Positions 52,001 to 63,900 of a DNA stretch of 64,000 nucleotides are shown piece by piece. The DNA comes from Norana najaformis. Taxonomy: Eukaryota > Annelida > Clitellata > Crassiclitellata > Hormogastridae. Each line of letters opens with the position of its first letter. Position 1 is the stretch's first letter. The DNA is taken from positions 18,058,150-18,122,149 of the forward strand of contig OZ029916.1 in the NCBI GenBank assembly GCA_964023275.1, written 5' to 3'. Both the position numbers and the translations under genes were made by a program. The notes below the pieces were generated by a model. It ran no database searches. It worked only from the letters and a program-made list of their open reading frames with translations, and was not told the DNA's origin.

Positions 52001-52598
52001 TATTTTAATTCACTTTGGTCATCTGACCAAACAGAGATTAACATATTTTATAAGTGTTTTTTGATAAAATTAGTTTTCATTTATGTTGTTGAAATTGCCT
52101 AGCTAGAATTTTCATCTTTTTATTACATTTTAGCAATCGATAACTGAGATTGGAGTTGTTGAGACTCCTTTACCGATTTCCGATGATCCCGTTTTAAGTG
52201 CCGTGGACACGTACGCTTCCAGTGACCAGCTCAGCTCCATTTCTGATATCGATCCTGTCAAAGTGGAGAACTCTAATGCACAGCCTAGTACAGCAGGCAG
52301 TTGGGAAGTTCCTATCAGTACAGTTACATGTGCTGCCTCACCAGCTAGCGCCTGCCCACAAGATTCTTTTAACGATGATGTCCATAGTTTAACAAAGAAT
52401 GGAACTGCTCTGGAGGCAAACACAGCAAGTCACGAATACAGAAATAAATCTAGGGCTGCAAATGGATGTCAGCATTCTGTGATCGAATCCTCAGAGACGC
52501 CCGAATATGGTGAATTCAGAGTTCCTCTGCTTTTAGGTGTCTGCTTTTTTGCTCTTTTTGGAACGTGGATGGTATATAAGAGAATTAGAAAAGGGTAG
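49068..52598 (+). CDS. BCL2L13: BCL2L13 (Bcl-rambo) orthologue
   Basis: This is a Bcl-2-family protein; in vertebrates BCL2L13 is tail-anchored in the outer mitochondrial membrane and acts in apoptosis and mitophagy. Four coding exons join in phase: 49068-49956, 50844-51103, 51487-51630 and 52134-52598, giving 585 residues against 485 in human. The N-terminal 'FAFETRLVVLNFMGLM' matches the human BH4-like 'FHYETKYVVLSYLGLL'. A BH3-like 'MLRVIGDRV' lies at 329-337 and 'LTYDALQEAALHLLHHSSTG' aligns with the following helix. 'ADFILSKGGW' (422-431) is the BH2-like block. Residues 562-585, 'PLLLGVCFFALFGTWMVY' plus 'KRIRKG', form the tail anchor. ATG at 49068 is chosen because the exon starts after an acceptor at 49035 and no in-frame upstream ATG exists. 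The linker between the BH4- and BH3-like regions is much longer than in human. Confidence 0.9.
49962..50094 (+). repeat. 19-bp minisatellite beside a 5' splice site
   Basis: Seven tandem copies of ttaccagatattgtcaatg occur, copies 1-5 identical and copies 6 and 7 with one change each. The array begins 5 nt inside intron 1 of BCL2L13, right after the donor CC|GTATG. The coding frame stays open through the array (to 50204), but the following exon only joins in frame from the donor at 49957. Confidence 0.95.
50570..50710 (+). pseudogene. LINE C-terminal fragment in BCL2L13 intron 1
   Basis: Broken frames show 'HGTPSSS' and 'EAESLNIF', then 'KTHEVTF', matching the 'AWNSLP.....ESL..FK..LKTHLF' end of CR1/L2-like LINEs. 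Confidence 0.45.
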
Positions 52599-54204
52599 AA
52601 CTTCTGTACTATCCCTCCCGATAGTCGCAAATAATAAATTTGTAAACAATGTGTTGAGTAGAATGTTATCTTTGCTTGCTGTTTTAGGTGTAGTATGGCT
52701 TATACCTGTGCTGCATTCTGTAAGTGCTGACAAGCAATACCAGTGCCTCTAATGCCATCTTACCTTAAGTGCTTGTCTGTTAATGAGACCTTATGAGCAG
52801 ATGTGTTGCGGTTTGCTTGAACAGTTTACTACTGTGCTCACTTGGTGTCTGATGTTTAGGTGTGCAATGAAGATTTTTTTGTTAGAATCACCTTATTTTA
52901 TCTGGAGTTAAGGATTTAACACGATAGTAGATATTTTTATTTGGTGTTAGGGATTCAAATCTGATTTTATGGATTGAAATAGTTCAAGGAATTCTAAACT
53001 GTTGTGAGGGATTCCAATTTGGTGCTAAGGGTGACAATTGAATTCTGATTTGGTATTGTGGATATGCTAATGTTAGGTATTGTGGAATCATTAATGTAAG
53101 ATGAAATCGTAGCCTCAATTGACAGTCATTTGTCCATGGAGGAAAAGTCAGTCACTTGCTGTCCATATTTGTACTTTGACTTTAAAATTTAAAGTCAGTT
53201 GTTATGTTTTTTTCTTGCAGGGGTAATCAGTTTTGTATCCAATGACAATAACTTGCTTTTTCTGTTTGAGAAATCTTTTTTTTGTAGTTTATTTTGGGTG
53301 GAATATGGACATTTATGTTTGGGGAAATTGAGGAAAGCATTCATTGGTTAGCCTGAGTACTGCAAGTGGTTAGTCATGGTGAATTGGTGCTCTTACACTA
53401 AGTGCAGTTCTATGATGTATGAAGTTTCAGTTTTGGTTTTTAGGGATTTGTTTTTGTATTGTCTGTGGGATTTTAACGAAGATTCTTTAACTGGAACTAA
53501 AAGTTGTTGTTATGAGGAATTTTTCTTGATTATGTTCCGGAAATAGAAGCATATCCTGAAGTTATAAGGCATTCCAACTTGCAGAAGACAACTTTTAACT
53601 GCCCTTACAAATGCATCTGAAACATATTGTTAACTAACATTCCTTACTTTCTAACAGGTCTGTGTTTAGTTTCACTTATGCCTATTGCATTTTCAAATAG
53701 TGATATGTTGGATATGTTATTGTGCATGCAAGGTATCATAGCTAGTTGTTACAAACTAAAACTCTTGTTGTCTGTGTTTGGCTGACTGTCTGAATGTGGG
53801 TCTCAGATTTTTCTTCAGGCTGTGCTTAGCACAGATGCAAGACCTGAATTTAATTGCAAATTTTCGATGTAGTATTTGCTACAAGTATTTTATCAGCTCA
53901 GAGTTTTATTGTTACATGAAGTTCTGTAGATATCTTCAGCACAAATTTTTCGTTCTTACAGTATTTCGGTATTACTATTGCTTAACATTCAGTTGTAGGT
54001 ATAGTTATCATTAAGGAAAACATTAATTTTTTGTTAGCAGTAGTTTTAGTTGTTAAAGGAATCTTCACCAAACTATCCAGACCAACACTACAGTAGTGAT
54101 GAATAGCAGTTTGCCTTTAAAAATCCACCAGTATGTTAGATTCCTGCACATGTCAAACAAGACCTTTGCACTGACAGTATCTGATGGTAACTAAATTACA
54201 GCTT
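52599..54204 (+). other. 3' UTR and flank of BCL2L13
   Basis: A polyadenylation hexamer AATAAA lies at 52633-52638, only 35 bp after the stop; a more distal site is equally possible. Near 52880-53060 'ttagggattc', 'ttatggattg' and 'gtgagggattcc' recur as a degenerate motif. No other gene is seen. Confidence 0.4.
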
Positions 54205-54275
54205 TTTACTGTGGCTAAGACTGCTGAATATCTGTGCTAATGTTTCAGGTTCAAATCCCATCCATCTGTTAAGAC
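54205..54275 (+). repeat. tRNA-derived SINE head
   Basis: An A-box-like 'tggctaagactgc' and a B box 'aggttcaaatccc' have tRNA spacing. The cloverleaf stems are poor. Confidence 0.45.
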
Positions 54276-54376
54276 AGAGTTTTGGAAACATTTGTTTCCA
54301 AAAATCATTTCACATTTTCAGAGACCTGTTAGATTTTTATGACTAGTTTAATTTTTATTTGATATGATTACCAGAT

Positions 54377-54561
54377 TATTAATAATAATACTATAAAATA
54401 GTAACAATAATATTACTAATTAGTGATTTTTCTGCAGAAACATACTGGTAATCATACTTACTAAGTCTAAGTCTGAGTAAGTATGATTACCAGTATGTTT
54501 CTGCAGAAAAATCACTAATTAGTAATATTATTGTTACTATTTTATAGTATTATTATTAATA
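54377..54561. repeat. 86-bp perfect inverted repeat with 13-nt loop
   Basis: Arms 54377-54462 and 54476-54561 pair without a mismatch in my base-by-base check, around the loop 54463-54475. The arm contains 'ttctgcagaaacatactggt' and an AT-rich outer half. There are no terminal motifs of a known transposon. If transcribed, it would give a long double-stranded hairpin RNA. Confidence 0.95.
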
Positions 54562-55047
54562 TACTCCCACTAGTAGTAATGGGAGTAGTAGTAGGAGTAA
54601 TGCCAAATTTGTGCTAAATTCTTATGATGATATCTGATCTCTTCGAAAGAATCTATTTGCACAGTGGATATTGCTCAACTGTTTAGTTTCAATGTATACC
54701 CCTAGTTTTTGCAACAAAAACTGCAAAACTGATGCTCTTTTTGAGCTTTTATTGTTGTGTAAGCCCATACCTTAAATTGTCATTTGAGTCAAGATTGATA
54801 GTTAAAATTAATCAGGTGCCTATTATCACTTGAACGTAATGGTGACCATCTTAACATTTCACAGTAGAGATGTTGAACTGTTGGTGCTGATGTTTTGGGC
54901 TCAGGTAACCCTGCCAAGTTTAATTATGCAGCTGTTAAGATGTGATTTTGCAGAATTTTTTTGTTTTAGTTTTTGTTGTTTTCAGTGTTATGTACTTGCT
55001 TATTATGACTGGCACTGATCTGTATGATAGTAAAGTAGTTATCTGGT
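54562..55047. other. intergenic, nothing recognised
   Basis: Short agt-rich simple sequence directly follows the inverted repeat; the rest is unremarkable. Confidence 0.3.
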
Positions 55048-55293
55048 TAAATGTAAATGTGCACAGTTTTATATAGCGACCGTATGGCCTCAGCCATGTT
55101 CATTTTGCGATGAATTTATTGGGTGAGATCCTTCACCACCACTGCCTATTTGAATGGGCACCATGGCATTTAAAGTTCCTGTGTATGGACTGTTCTAGCC
55201 TGAGATTAAAATCTCTGAAATATAGCCAAACGGGCATCCTTACGCTTAGAGCTGCCTTGACATATGCTTTAACCAACGAGCTAACAATGCCAG
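55048..55293 (-). repeat. dispersed repeat D, copy 2 (minus)
   Basis: It matches 32351-32613 through 'aatgtaaatgt', 'gaccgtatggcctcag', 'tatttgaatgggca', 'agcctgagattaaaatct' and 'gccttgacatatgctttaac'. On the - strand 'tagctcgttggttaaagc' resembles a tRNA A box region, supporting a SINE. Confidence 0.65.
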
Positions 55294-57224
55294 TTGATCA
55301 CAAATGATCAATTGCTTTGTTTTGCAGCTCATGGGGACCTGTTGGTCCCATGCTCAATTATGACGGATCTTGCACTTCGTGCTTTCTCATGAGTTAGACG
55401 ATCTTCCAGAAACATTCTTCCACTGAAATGTGAACTTAGCCAGTACAGACATTTTCGGTTTATCTCAAGTTGCATGTTTAAAACTGGTAGATAGCTATGC
55501 TTCAGCGCCTTTGACAGGTTTTTAAATGGTGCTGTGTAACAACGTACATGTATCATTTTGTCTAGTCATTTCTGAATGTTTTGTCATTTTGCATTTATTT
55601 TGTTTTCTTGGGGTTTTGCAGCCTCTCCCTGTTTTTTGACAGTGTATGAAGCCGGTGTTACTTACAAGTAATTAATTATGTTCTGAGATCTTTATTATGC
55701 AAATTTGATCGAGTCAGCACAATTTCTTTTAGATGAAGAGTCCTTTTAAAAGAAATTCTGAAAGGTGCTATGTAAACTTTGTTACTAAACAGGTAGTAAA
55801 TGTGTACCGGTATACGTACCATGTGGTCACCCAAAAACACGTAACATACGGTCGTTCAGAAAGATCTTGTTGTGAATTTCGGGCTCCATACAATGAGAGC
55901 ACAGAACAGAATGGCACCACATCTGTTTAAGTATACTCTGAAGAGTATGCTGAGAGTGAAGCATTTTTTATACCGAATTAGAAGTTGTGATTGTATTATT
56001 TACGTATTTTCTGTTGGTTTTGTTTACAACTGAATGTGGCAGTTAGGTTATTTCAGGAATGTTTTTAGCCAATAGCTTTATTGTAGTAACTCTGCCCTAT
56101 GTAATAATATTCGTGTATGTGATTGATTAGTGTGTTTACATTACTTATTGCAATGACAGTGCAGTTATGCAAATTTTCCAAATGTTCATCAATGCCTGGA
56201 TTTTGAATCCTTGACCACTGCACTAAATTTGATGCAACTTGTAAGGAAAGGTGTTTCATTTGTTGGAACGTTGTTGTCATGTACGTGTTTAGATCCTTTC
56301 ACCCGGATGTGCACCTCTAAGGTGTTTCTGTGATTCTCCAGTGTGTGTATATTTGGCATCAATTATTACAAGAATTATATAAAATATTGTCATTGTCATG
56401 TGCAAGTTGTACTTTCGTGCGGTCACACAAGAGAAAGTGGCATGCAGCACAACACAGCTGGCCTTTTCTAGAGCAATTTAATCTCTTAAAATGGAGATGA
56501 ATAAGGAGATGCAATGTAAAGGTTTTCAACTAAATTACACTGTCTATTTCTGTCATCTCTTGAAAACAATCCCAAAAAATGGATCCTTTGTATGCCAGTG
56601 CCATCACAATTACTGGTACACTGTAAATGCAGAGGCACAAACTCATATTGGTTATTGGAAAGGGCAATTACTACCCTTCCTTCCCATCGTGAGGTAAATG
56701 GGTTGTTTGGAACCTGAGAATAGTTGTATAGTTGTATCACAGAAATTTACATGTTGGGGTTTGCATAAATGTGTAGTGATATACCTTAGCAGGCCACATA
56801 ATTTAGAACCAGTTCAGATGAGAGTAAGAAAAAATGAGGAAGAGAGAGAGAGAGAGAGATACAGACATACAGAGGCAGAGACCAGGTATTGAGGAGTGCA
56901 CTTTACCTGAGAAATTCGAAAGAGCAGTCAGTAATTCATGACCTAAGGAGTTCATCACACAAGGCAGTGCTGTATGATCACATGAACAGCAGTATTAACC
57001 TTTGTGAAGGATGGTCTAAATCTCTTGACGTTGGACACACAATTTTTTATCTCTGTGTCAGTTGGGCTTCAATAAAACATTTCTTGTCTTCTTCGAGGGG
57101 CAACCTAAAAATGTACTGGTTAATATTACCAGCATCTTTACTGTGCACAGCAGATAGAGGCATAACTGAGTGCCTCACATGTGCTGGCCATTAACACAAT
57201 CAGTGTAACTGCTCTTACTCACTC
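55294..57224. other. intergenic, nothing recognised
   Basis: Only short frames without family features. A GA-rich microsatellite is at 56837-56860. Confidence 0.35.
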
Positions 57225-57690
57225 TCAAGGAATTATAATCACAGATTTGTACAGCATTTCTTCAGCAGGAACTCATCAGAAGTGCTTCCAGTCTGACAAC
57301 ACAAAACCACGAGCGCACAGAAAGGTTTTCAAGTGCTTACAGAATACTGGTTGAGAAAGACCAAGGGGTTCATATCATATGTTGTTAGGCAACTCATATC
57401 AGAAAATTGTACTGACCACAGCAAAGCTTCCGAGTTGCACAGTGGAAACTCAAGGTGGTGCGACAACCAAGTCGCTGTGCACAGCAGAACGAAGGGAACT
57501 GTGGCCAGGAATGGATTAGACGAGACACATGACTTCCATAGATAAGATGGAGGACTGCCTGCATGTGCATTAGGGTCTTAGTCAATGCATGTTTGCATGT
57601 GTACCAGTGCAGCTTCTTCTGCATGCTCAAACCTAGTTATACTGCCAATCAGCCAAATCCTAGCATTTAATACAGACTGCTGTTGGTTAA
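57225..57690 (-). pseudogene. LINE family A-like copy (minus), degraded
   Basis: 'caggaactcatcagaagtgc' parallels 'agactcatcagaagcgc' at the family A 3' end (7855). Further right, 'aaacctagttatactgccaa' and 'tagcatttaatacagactgc' parallel the antisense RT region. The copy is frameshifted throughout. Confidence 0.5.
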
Positions 57691-58691
57691 TATGGGAAAG
57701 ATTGTAACAACGGACTTCAAATAATCCACATAGTCAAGTTACTTTTGTTTCTTTTTGACACACTTAACAGTTCATTTTTCCCCACTTTTTTAAAAGAACT
57801 TGACTGACTCTGCATCACTTGTTGCAGCATTGTATGAACTGGCCATTGTATGTTTGCCCATAACACAGACCGGCATGAATTATTCATTATCTGCTAAAGG
57901 TACTAGCGATGTATAGCCTTAGAAAATGTACAGCATAGCATAGTTATCATGTTTAACCATTTCATTACAACTCTTACTGATATCACAAAAATCAAAGCTG
58001 ACAACACATACACTTTGTTCAACTAACCCTACATACAATGGCATTATTTTATGCATATGTGTTTATTGTATGTGTGTTATTCATATACAAAACATGCACA
58101 CCTCTGTTCTTCATTCAACTGCCCAAATAAATCCTGTGATTACTTTTATGATAAATAGCCTCAGGTGTCAGCTCTAAAACCAGTTAATGACATCCTCGAC
58201 GTCAGCCGGACATCAAAATATAATGATTAATGACAGAAACTGTTGCTTTGAACCAAGTTGTGCAGTCTTCTGTAGAACTTGATCAAATCCACAGTCGCTC
58301 ATTCACAGTTTTGCCAACATTTGGTACCAGAAGTATTCGATCATTACAATGCAGGCAAATCATTTTATATACATATATGACCTATGTTTCAGGCATCTTC
58401 TCAGAAAACTATTCACAAAGCACAACAGCCAACTAAGACAAACTCCACTCTGACAGCTGTAAATGGAACATTCTGATTGCCACCCTGTCATATGTGTAAG
58501 AAGGCTGTAATCAGAAAATGATGCATTTAGTGGTTTGGTCATGGCCAGCTATATTGTGTGAGCAGAGGCCACATACCAAGAAACCCCCCCAAGGTGTAAC
58601 ATGCTTTTGTTTCAATAGCAAGATATTCTGAATTTTATATTGGAAAAGCTTGGAATGACAGAGATGCACAAAAGAAAGTAAGACGAATACA
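57691..58691. other. intergenic, nothing recognised
   Basis: No exon, RNA or shared repeat was found. Confidence 0.3.
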
Positions 58692-60282
58692 CAGGGATGT
58701 ATGGTCTCGAGACTCGGTCTTGGTCTGAAGATGCCTCGAGACAGGTTTTTCTATGTCTTAATCTCATTCTCGGTCTAAAGAACTTATTGTCTTGGTCTCA
58801 GTCTTGGTCTTAAGGTCATGTCTTGGCCTTTTGGAAAATGTCTTGAACAAATGGTCTTGGTAAGTATTGTGCAAACTGTTCAGATTCTAGCACTACAAAA
58901 CTGGCCTGCTCTGAATGAACTGGTAACTTGGTAGCTGGAAGTAATATTTGCACCAAGTTCTTTCTTGTAAGCACATTGACTCCATGTGTGAGGCTCTAAT
59001 CTGATAATAATTAATTAGTTCCTGTGTGTTTATTGAAAGTTGGTTTAAATCGGCACATGACAGCCAGTTTTGTGGTGCATTTTGTAATTTGTTTCTAACT
59101 GATACAAGTATAAAATAGTATAATAGAAAACCTGAAGTAGTCACTCTGCCTTCACACAATTTAAAATTATAAAAAGCGATGTTCTGGCCATTGGTGTAAA
59201 ACGTTTAAATGATCAGACCACTTAAAGCTTTGCAAATTTCTAATCTTAATTTACATTAGTATGGAATAGAATCAGTGCTGAGAATTGTTAGAACATTTTA
59301 GACTTGCTCCAGATGTTTAAATCTCAAAAAATTCTTTAGTGCTACCACAGTAAAGAAATGGAATAGGTTGATGGTAGCTCAAAACTTGAAAGTGGAAAAA
59401 ACAATTTGAATCCAGGGAGGTCAATCTGGAAAGCTCACAAGATAACTTATGCGGGATAATTCCTACTAAGCTAGAAATTATTAATTTTAAACTTTGTGCA
59501 TTCTGACGTACCCAGTGTTTAACTATGAATGATATACCTATCAGACCACAGTACTGCCCATATATGAAATTCTGAATTTAATTTTTTAAAAAAGCTTTTA
59601 GTGGAGTAACAATAAAGCCTGAAGGTCATATCATTTCTTTACAAGCATTTAAAGTCAAACACTTACAAAACAGAAAGGATATAAACACAGCACACTACAT
59701 TTGTCAATCGAACAGCTTTTATGGCATCCTGCAATCTACCTACTCATAATATGGGCCAAACCAACCAGAAAACATGGTGACTAACATGTCTTCTTGGTCA
59801 AAAACATAATTGTTAAATCAAGACTATCTTTCTCTAAAGTGGAAACTAAACACTTTCATGTATTAAATCCATAGTAGGCAGCACATCACATCGGCAATAA
59901 TGCCACCATTAAAAGAGAAATACACAACAAAAAATTTTGAAATTCTCTCTCCCCTTATTAAAAACACATTTAGCATGCCATTGACTTCAGTTTGTATAGG
60001 AAAATTGTTTAGCTGTAGTGGACATTTTATACATACTCTACGTGCACATTTAGGTGACACTGTGCTTGAGTATCTTGCATTCATAAAATGTCATGGTGTT
60101 TAAAAAGAGAACCACAGAAATTGATATGTGAGCAGCTGTTCATAATTCTTTTCAGTCGTTTAGACTTCATTCTGAAAAGTCTTGGACGGTCTTGGACCTT
60201 GTGTCTTGGTCTTGGTCTCAGTCTTGGTACCCCATTGCCTTGGCCACTTGTCTTGAAGTTTCAAGTTTTACATACGACACTG
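58692..60282 (+). mobile_element. hAT transposon relic with 'gtcttg' subterminal repeats
   Basis: The left end cagggatgtatgg and the complement of the right end, cagtgtcgtatgt, agree at 9 of 13 positions, as hAT terminal repeats do. Both ends carry many copies of 'gtcttg'/'ggtctc' (58705-58865 and 60176-60258). Near the right end the + frame at 59900-60103 encodes 'FSMPLTSVCIGKLFSCSG' and 'LGDTVLEYLAFIKCH', matching the hAT C-terminal dimerisation domain ('LSIPATS..SERVFS.AG' ... 'L.P..VE.LLFLK.N'). The rest of the transposase is missing or degraded. No clean 8-bp target duplication is visible. Confidence 0.65.
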
Positions 60283-60526
60283 ATTATAGATGTCAATTTT
60301 CAACATAGTACATGTATGGTTGAAACAGGTATGCCTTGACATATACAATCATGATAATATCCTAATGTAATAATCTCACTTCCTACTTTTGGACTGAATA
60401 AAACGGAGAGCAGAAAGTGCAACAACATCTCAGATCCTCTGATAACTGGTTTTTTCATCACCTGCTTATCGGAATTAAGAAGGTCTAGCAGAAAAATGAT
60501 CAAAGGCGAGTACATACGCACAAATC

Positions 60527-60529
<3 letters not shown>

Positions 60530-60573
<44 letters not shown>
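60530..60573. repeat. (TA)n microsatellite
   Basis: About 44 bp of uninterrupted TA lie just downstream of the hAT relic. Confidence 0.9.
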
Positions 60574-60576
<3 letters not shown>

Positions 60577-60961
60577 TGTGTGTTAATTACATATAAGTAT
60601 TTGTATGGAGTAAATGGGTGCTGTTCGACAGAGCAGCTACACACATACTCAGCAAAATATGATGACATAACGTGACATGCTCAGACAACACCAAGTCTTA
60701 TCCTTTGGCCTAAGGCTGTGCAACCTGCACAGGCACTTTCATACATGGCAACCCTGCAATATGAGATGTTCCAATCATCATACAATATTCGAAATAAGCT
60801 CACTGATGTGATCACAGCCATTGTGATGATGACGAAGACGACGACCCGGCCCGTCTCTTTTTACGCTTCGTGCCTAACGCTGCAAAGTCTTCGGAACAGA
60901 TACCACTGCCAGCCGAAAATTTTAATCACGTGTGCTGCATTCTTGCTTACGACAGAATCTG

Positions 60962-63900
60962 CTAGAGAATACGAACTTGGTCTGTTCCGAAGGAGCGTGT
61001 AACCCCATCATCAGTCAGATTAAAACGAATGTATGGTGGCATTGGGAAGTTTAGTTCAGCCCCGTAGATTGCACAGTTCTTGATCGAACATGGTGCTTCG
61101 CGCCATGCATAGCGAACAGCCACAATGTGGTCATTGCAGGCAGTGGAAGTCAGGGTTACAGACGTTGAGGTTGACTTGGATTCAACGATTGGAGCAGACA
61201 ACCACTCCTGTTTATTTTCAATGTCATTGTTTCGAATGGGACAGTACTCTGTGCGATTTTTGGAGCAACAGATCTGCAAGAAGCAACATTTAAAACATAT
61301 GGAATCACCTATATATATATTACTGCTACTAATTAGAAACTTCTACAGCACCAATGTCTAAAGCACAAGGCATCAACCAATGGTGCATCAAATTTAAGCT
61401 GCATTCAGGTCAACATCCAGAAGAAAATATGACATATATAATGACAAAACAGCCTAAATCATAAATACCTGTTACTGCTTTCCAGGCTGTTCAAGTAGGT
61501 TTTGAAGATAATCTAGACACTTCTGTGTCACTATTGTTATAACACACAAAACATTCTACGCTGGTCACTCTGAACTGAAAATGCTGCTTATAGTCAAACC
61601 ATTAGAATGATTCGGTCAAAGAGATCAGGTAAGCATGAGACAGAGTTCCCGTCCTTGTCCAACGCACACATACTGCACCTCAACCTTTCTCATCCATTGG
61701 ATGATCATTCTGGCACAGTATTCCACTGGAAATCTGGGAAGTGGATTGGACTACAGTGCAGACGCATTAATGCGAAGTGGTGGGGATACATCTTTGAAAC
61801 AGCATGTAAACCAGTTTGTGTGTCAAACGGGACAATGTTGAAATATAGCTCCTCTGCTACTCAGCCACCCACACTCCCCTATCCCACGCTGTTCCCTCTA
61901 GCTCCCTCTTGCCTCTTCGCACGGCAGGCAGGTCTGTACCCAGCTGGCTGCCCAGCTACTCCAACCTCTCTGCAGTCATGCCTGCGGTCAGGCTCTACCT
62001 GCCTTGTCTTGCTGATTCCCCCTCCTAACTGGTTAAAACAAGTTCCAGCCAGACTTCCTTGTCCATCCCTCCTGCCCTAAATAGCTCCCTCCCGCAGCTG
62101 AGTTACATGCAGATTTGTTTAAAAGACACCCTCCTGCGTGTACATCTAATGCCAAGTTCGGGAATGAATGGAATGTTACAGCTGCCAGAGCAAGTCTTAC
62201 AGACCATGTTCCAGTGATTTAATTAGCCTTATTCCCGGTAGTAAATCGGTGAGCCCTTGTATATATTTAGCGCTACATTGCAGTTGTACAACACGTTAAC
62301 CGACATGGCGTGTTAAGTTAAAACCTTTGGGGAACATATGACCACTATGCGTATTGCGGAATCACGGGTAAACCGGGAGCATGTTAACGCGTCCACACTG
62401 TAGTTGCAAGTCAAAATTCCAAAGTCAATGGTTGAGCTGATGGATCTCTGTTTTATGACTTAAAAACCCTGCCACCTCACAGATGCTGCTAAACTAAGAC
62501 ACAACTTCTCATGGTATGTTATGGTTAAATGGTCACATCGTGACAAAGTGAATTGTATACAGCAAAAAATCTGTTAATCAAACAAAGCACAAGTTTACAC
62601 GAAAACTACACACCTCAAATCCATTACTGTTACGAACAGTAATTCTAGGTGGCTTAAATGTCAGAGTGAGCGAGCCCCTCCTGGCGGAATATGTATCCGG
62701 GAATGGCTCCAGACGAACATGGCTTTTTTTGTAGGCAACAGACAGAGCGCCATGCACCAATCGGCTGACAATGTCATGCTTATGTCCTGTGTGCAAACTG
62801 AAATAATAAATACTGAATCATTAAATGCACCAGACAGCCCTTATAATATACAGCTAATAGAGTGTGGATGGGAACATGGATTCTAAATTTAATTAAACGT
62901 TGGAATAAGACCAATCCAATATAATGGAACCTCATTAGACGACAGTATTTGATCATTTTCAAAAAGGGAGCAGCATAAGAAGGGTCTAGTTTTATTAAGG
63001 TCTTCCATACCTTCAGTGTGACAGATCAAAAGCCCTCATTTCCTTTTTGTAGGCCCTTGAGCTGGCAGACTCAGGGCTTTTGCATCCAGGACTTGTTTAC
63101 TTCAAACTTATTTCAGTACCAAATTCAGAAGCATCTATGTGCACATAACCAGCCATGGGTTGCTACATGGAGTCCACTCAGCAGGTCTGAACCTGCAATC
63201 ATTGCATTACAGACCAAGCCTGTTACAAAACCTAAACATTCGTAAAGCATTGGATTTTCAATCTATAAACCCACCATATGTCAAAATAAATGTTTCAGAG
63301 TTAAAGGCAGAAAGTGTACAAAACATTGACTGACCTTGTGTGATTGGAATTTGTCTCTGGCAAATCAATTGTGACGGCCAGAAAAGTGGCTAGCATTTGA
63401 TCATTTGGCAGATAGCCATAGTTAGCGGTCTGCTTCCACCGAATGTCACTATAACCGTATGTATATGGACTGGACACTGACTTTGGAGTTAGCTGCAACA
63501 GTTGCAAAATAGCATTCATAGCAATCAAATATGTACCACAGTCAAAACATCCTTTATTCATCAATCATTCAACACAGAAATTAATTACCAAAAAACATCA
63601 CAAAACTGTAATATCATTCAAATTCTTTGAATCCAAGAATACTTTACTGCTTTGAACAGGAAATAAATAAGACATGTGTGCTATAATGAGCCTGCATATT
63701 TTCGAGCAGACAGCTTTACAATGGATTCAAACAGTAATTAGTCTGTATCAGGCCATACCCCTAACCACATTATTATCATAGATAAAATAAGTCCCCCAAA
63801 TAGTTTAACCACAAAGTCATGTAGGCAGACAACAGGTAAGAGGAGAGCATACCTGTATGATTCCTACAGGTAAAATTTTATCACTGGAACCGCCTGCTCT

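Noticed and set aside
61607..62080. 157-codon Pro/Ser-rich plus frame
   Set aside because: It lies antisense in an SIAE intron and reflects a pyrimidine-rich tract; no motif is recognised.
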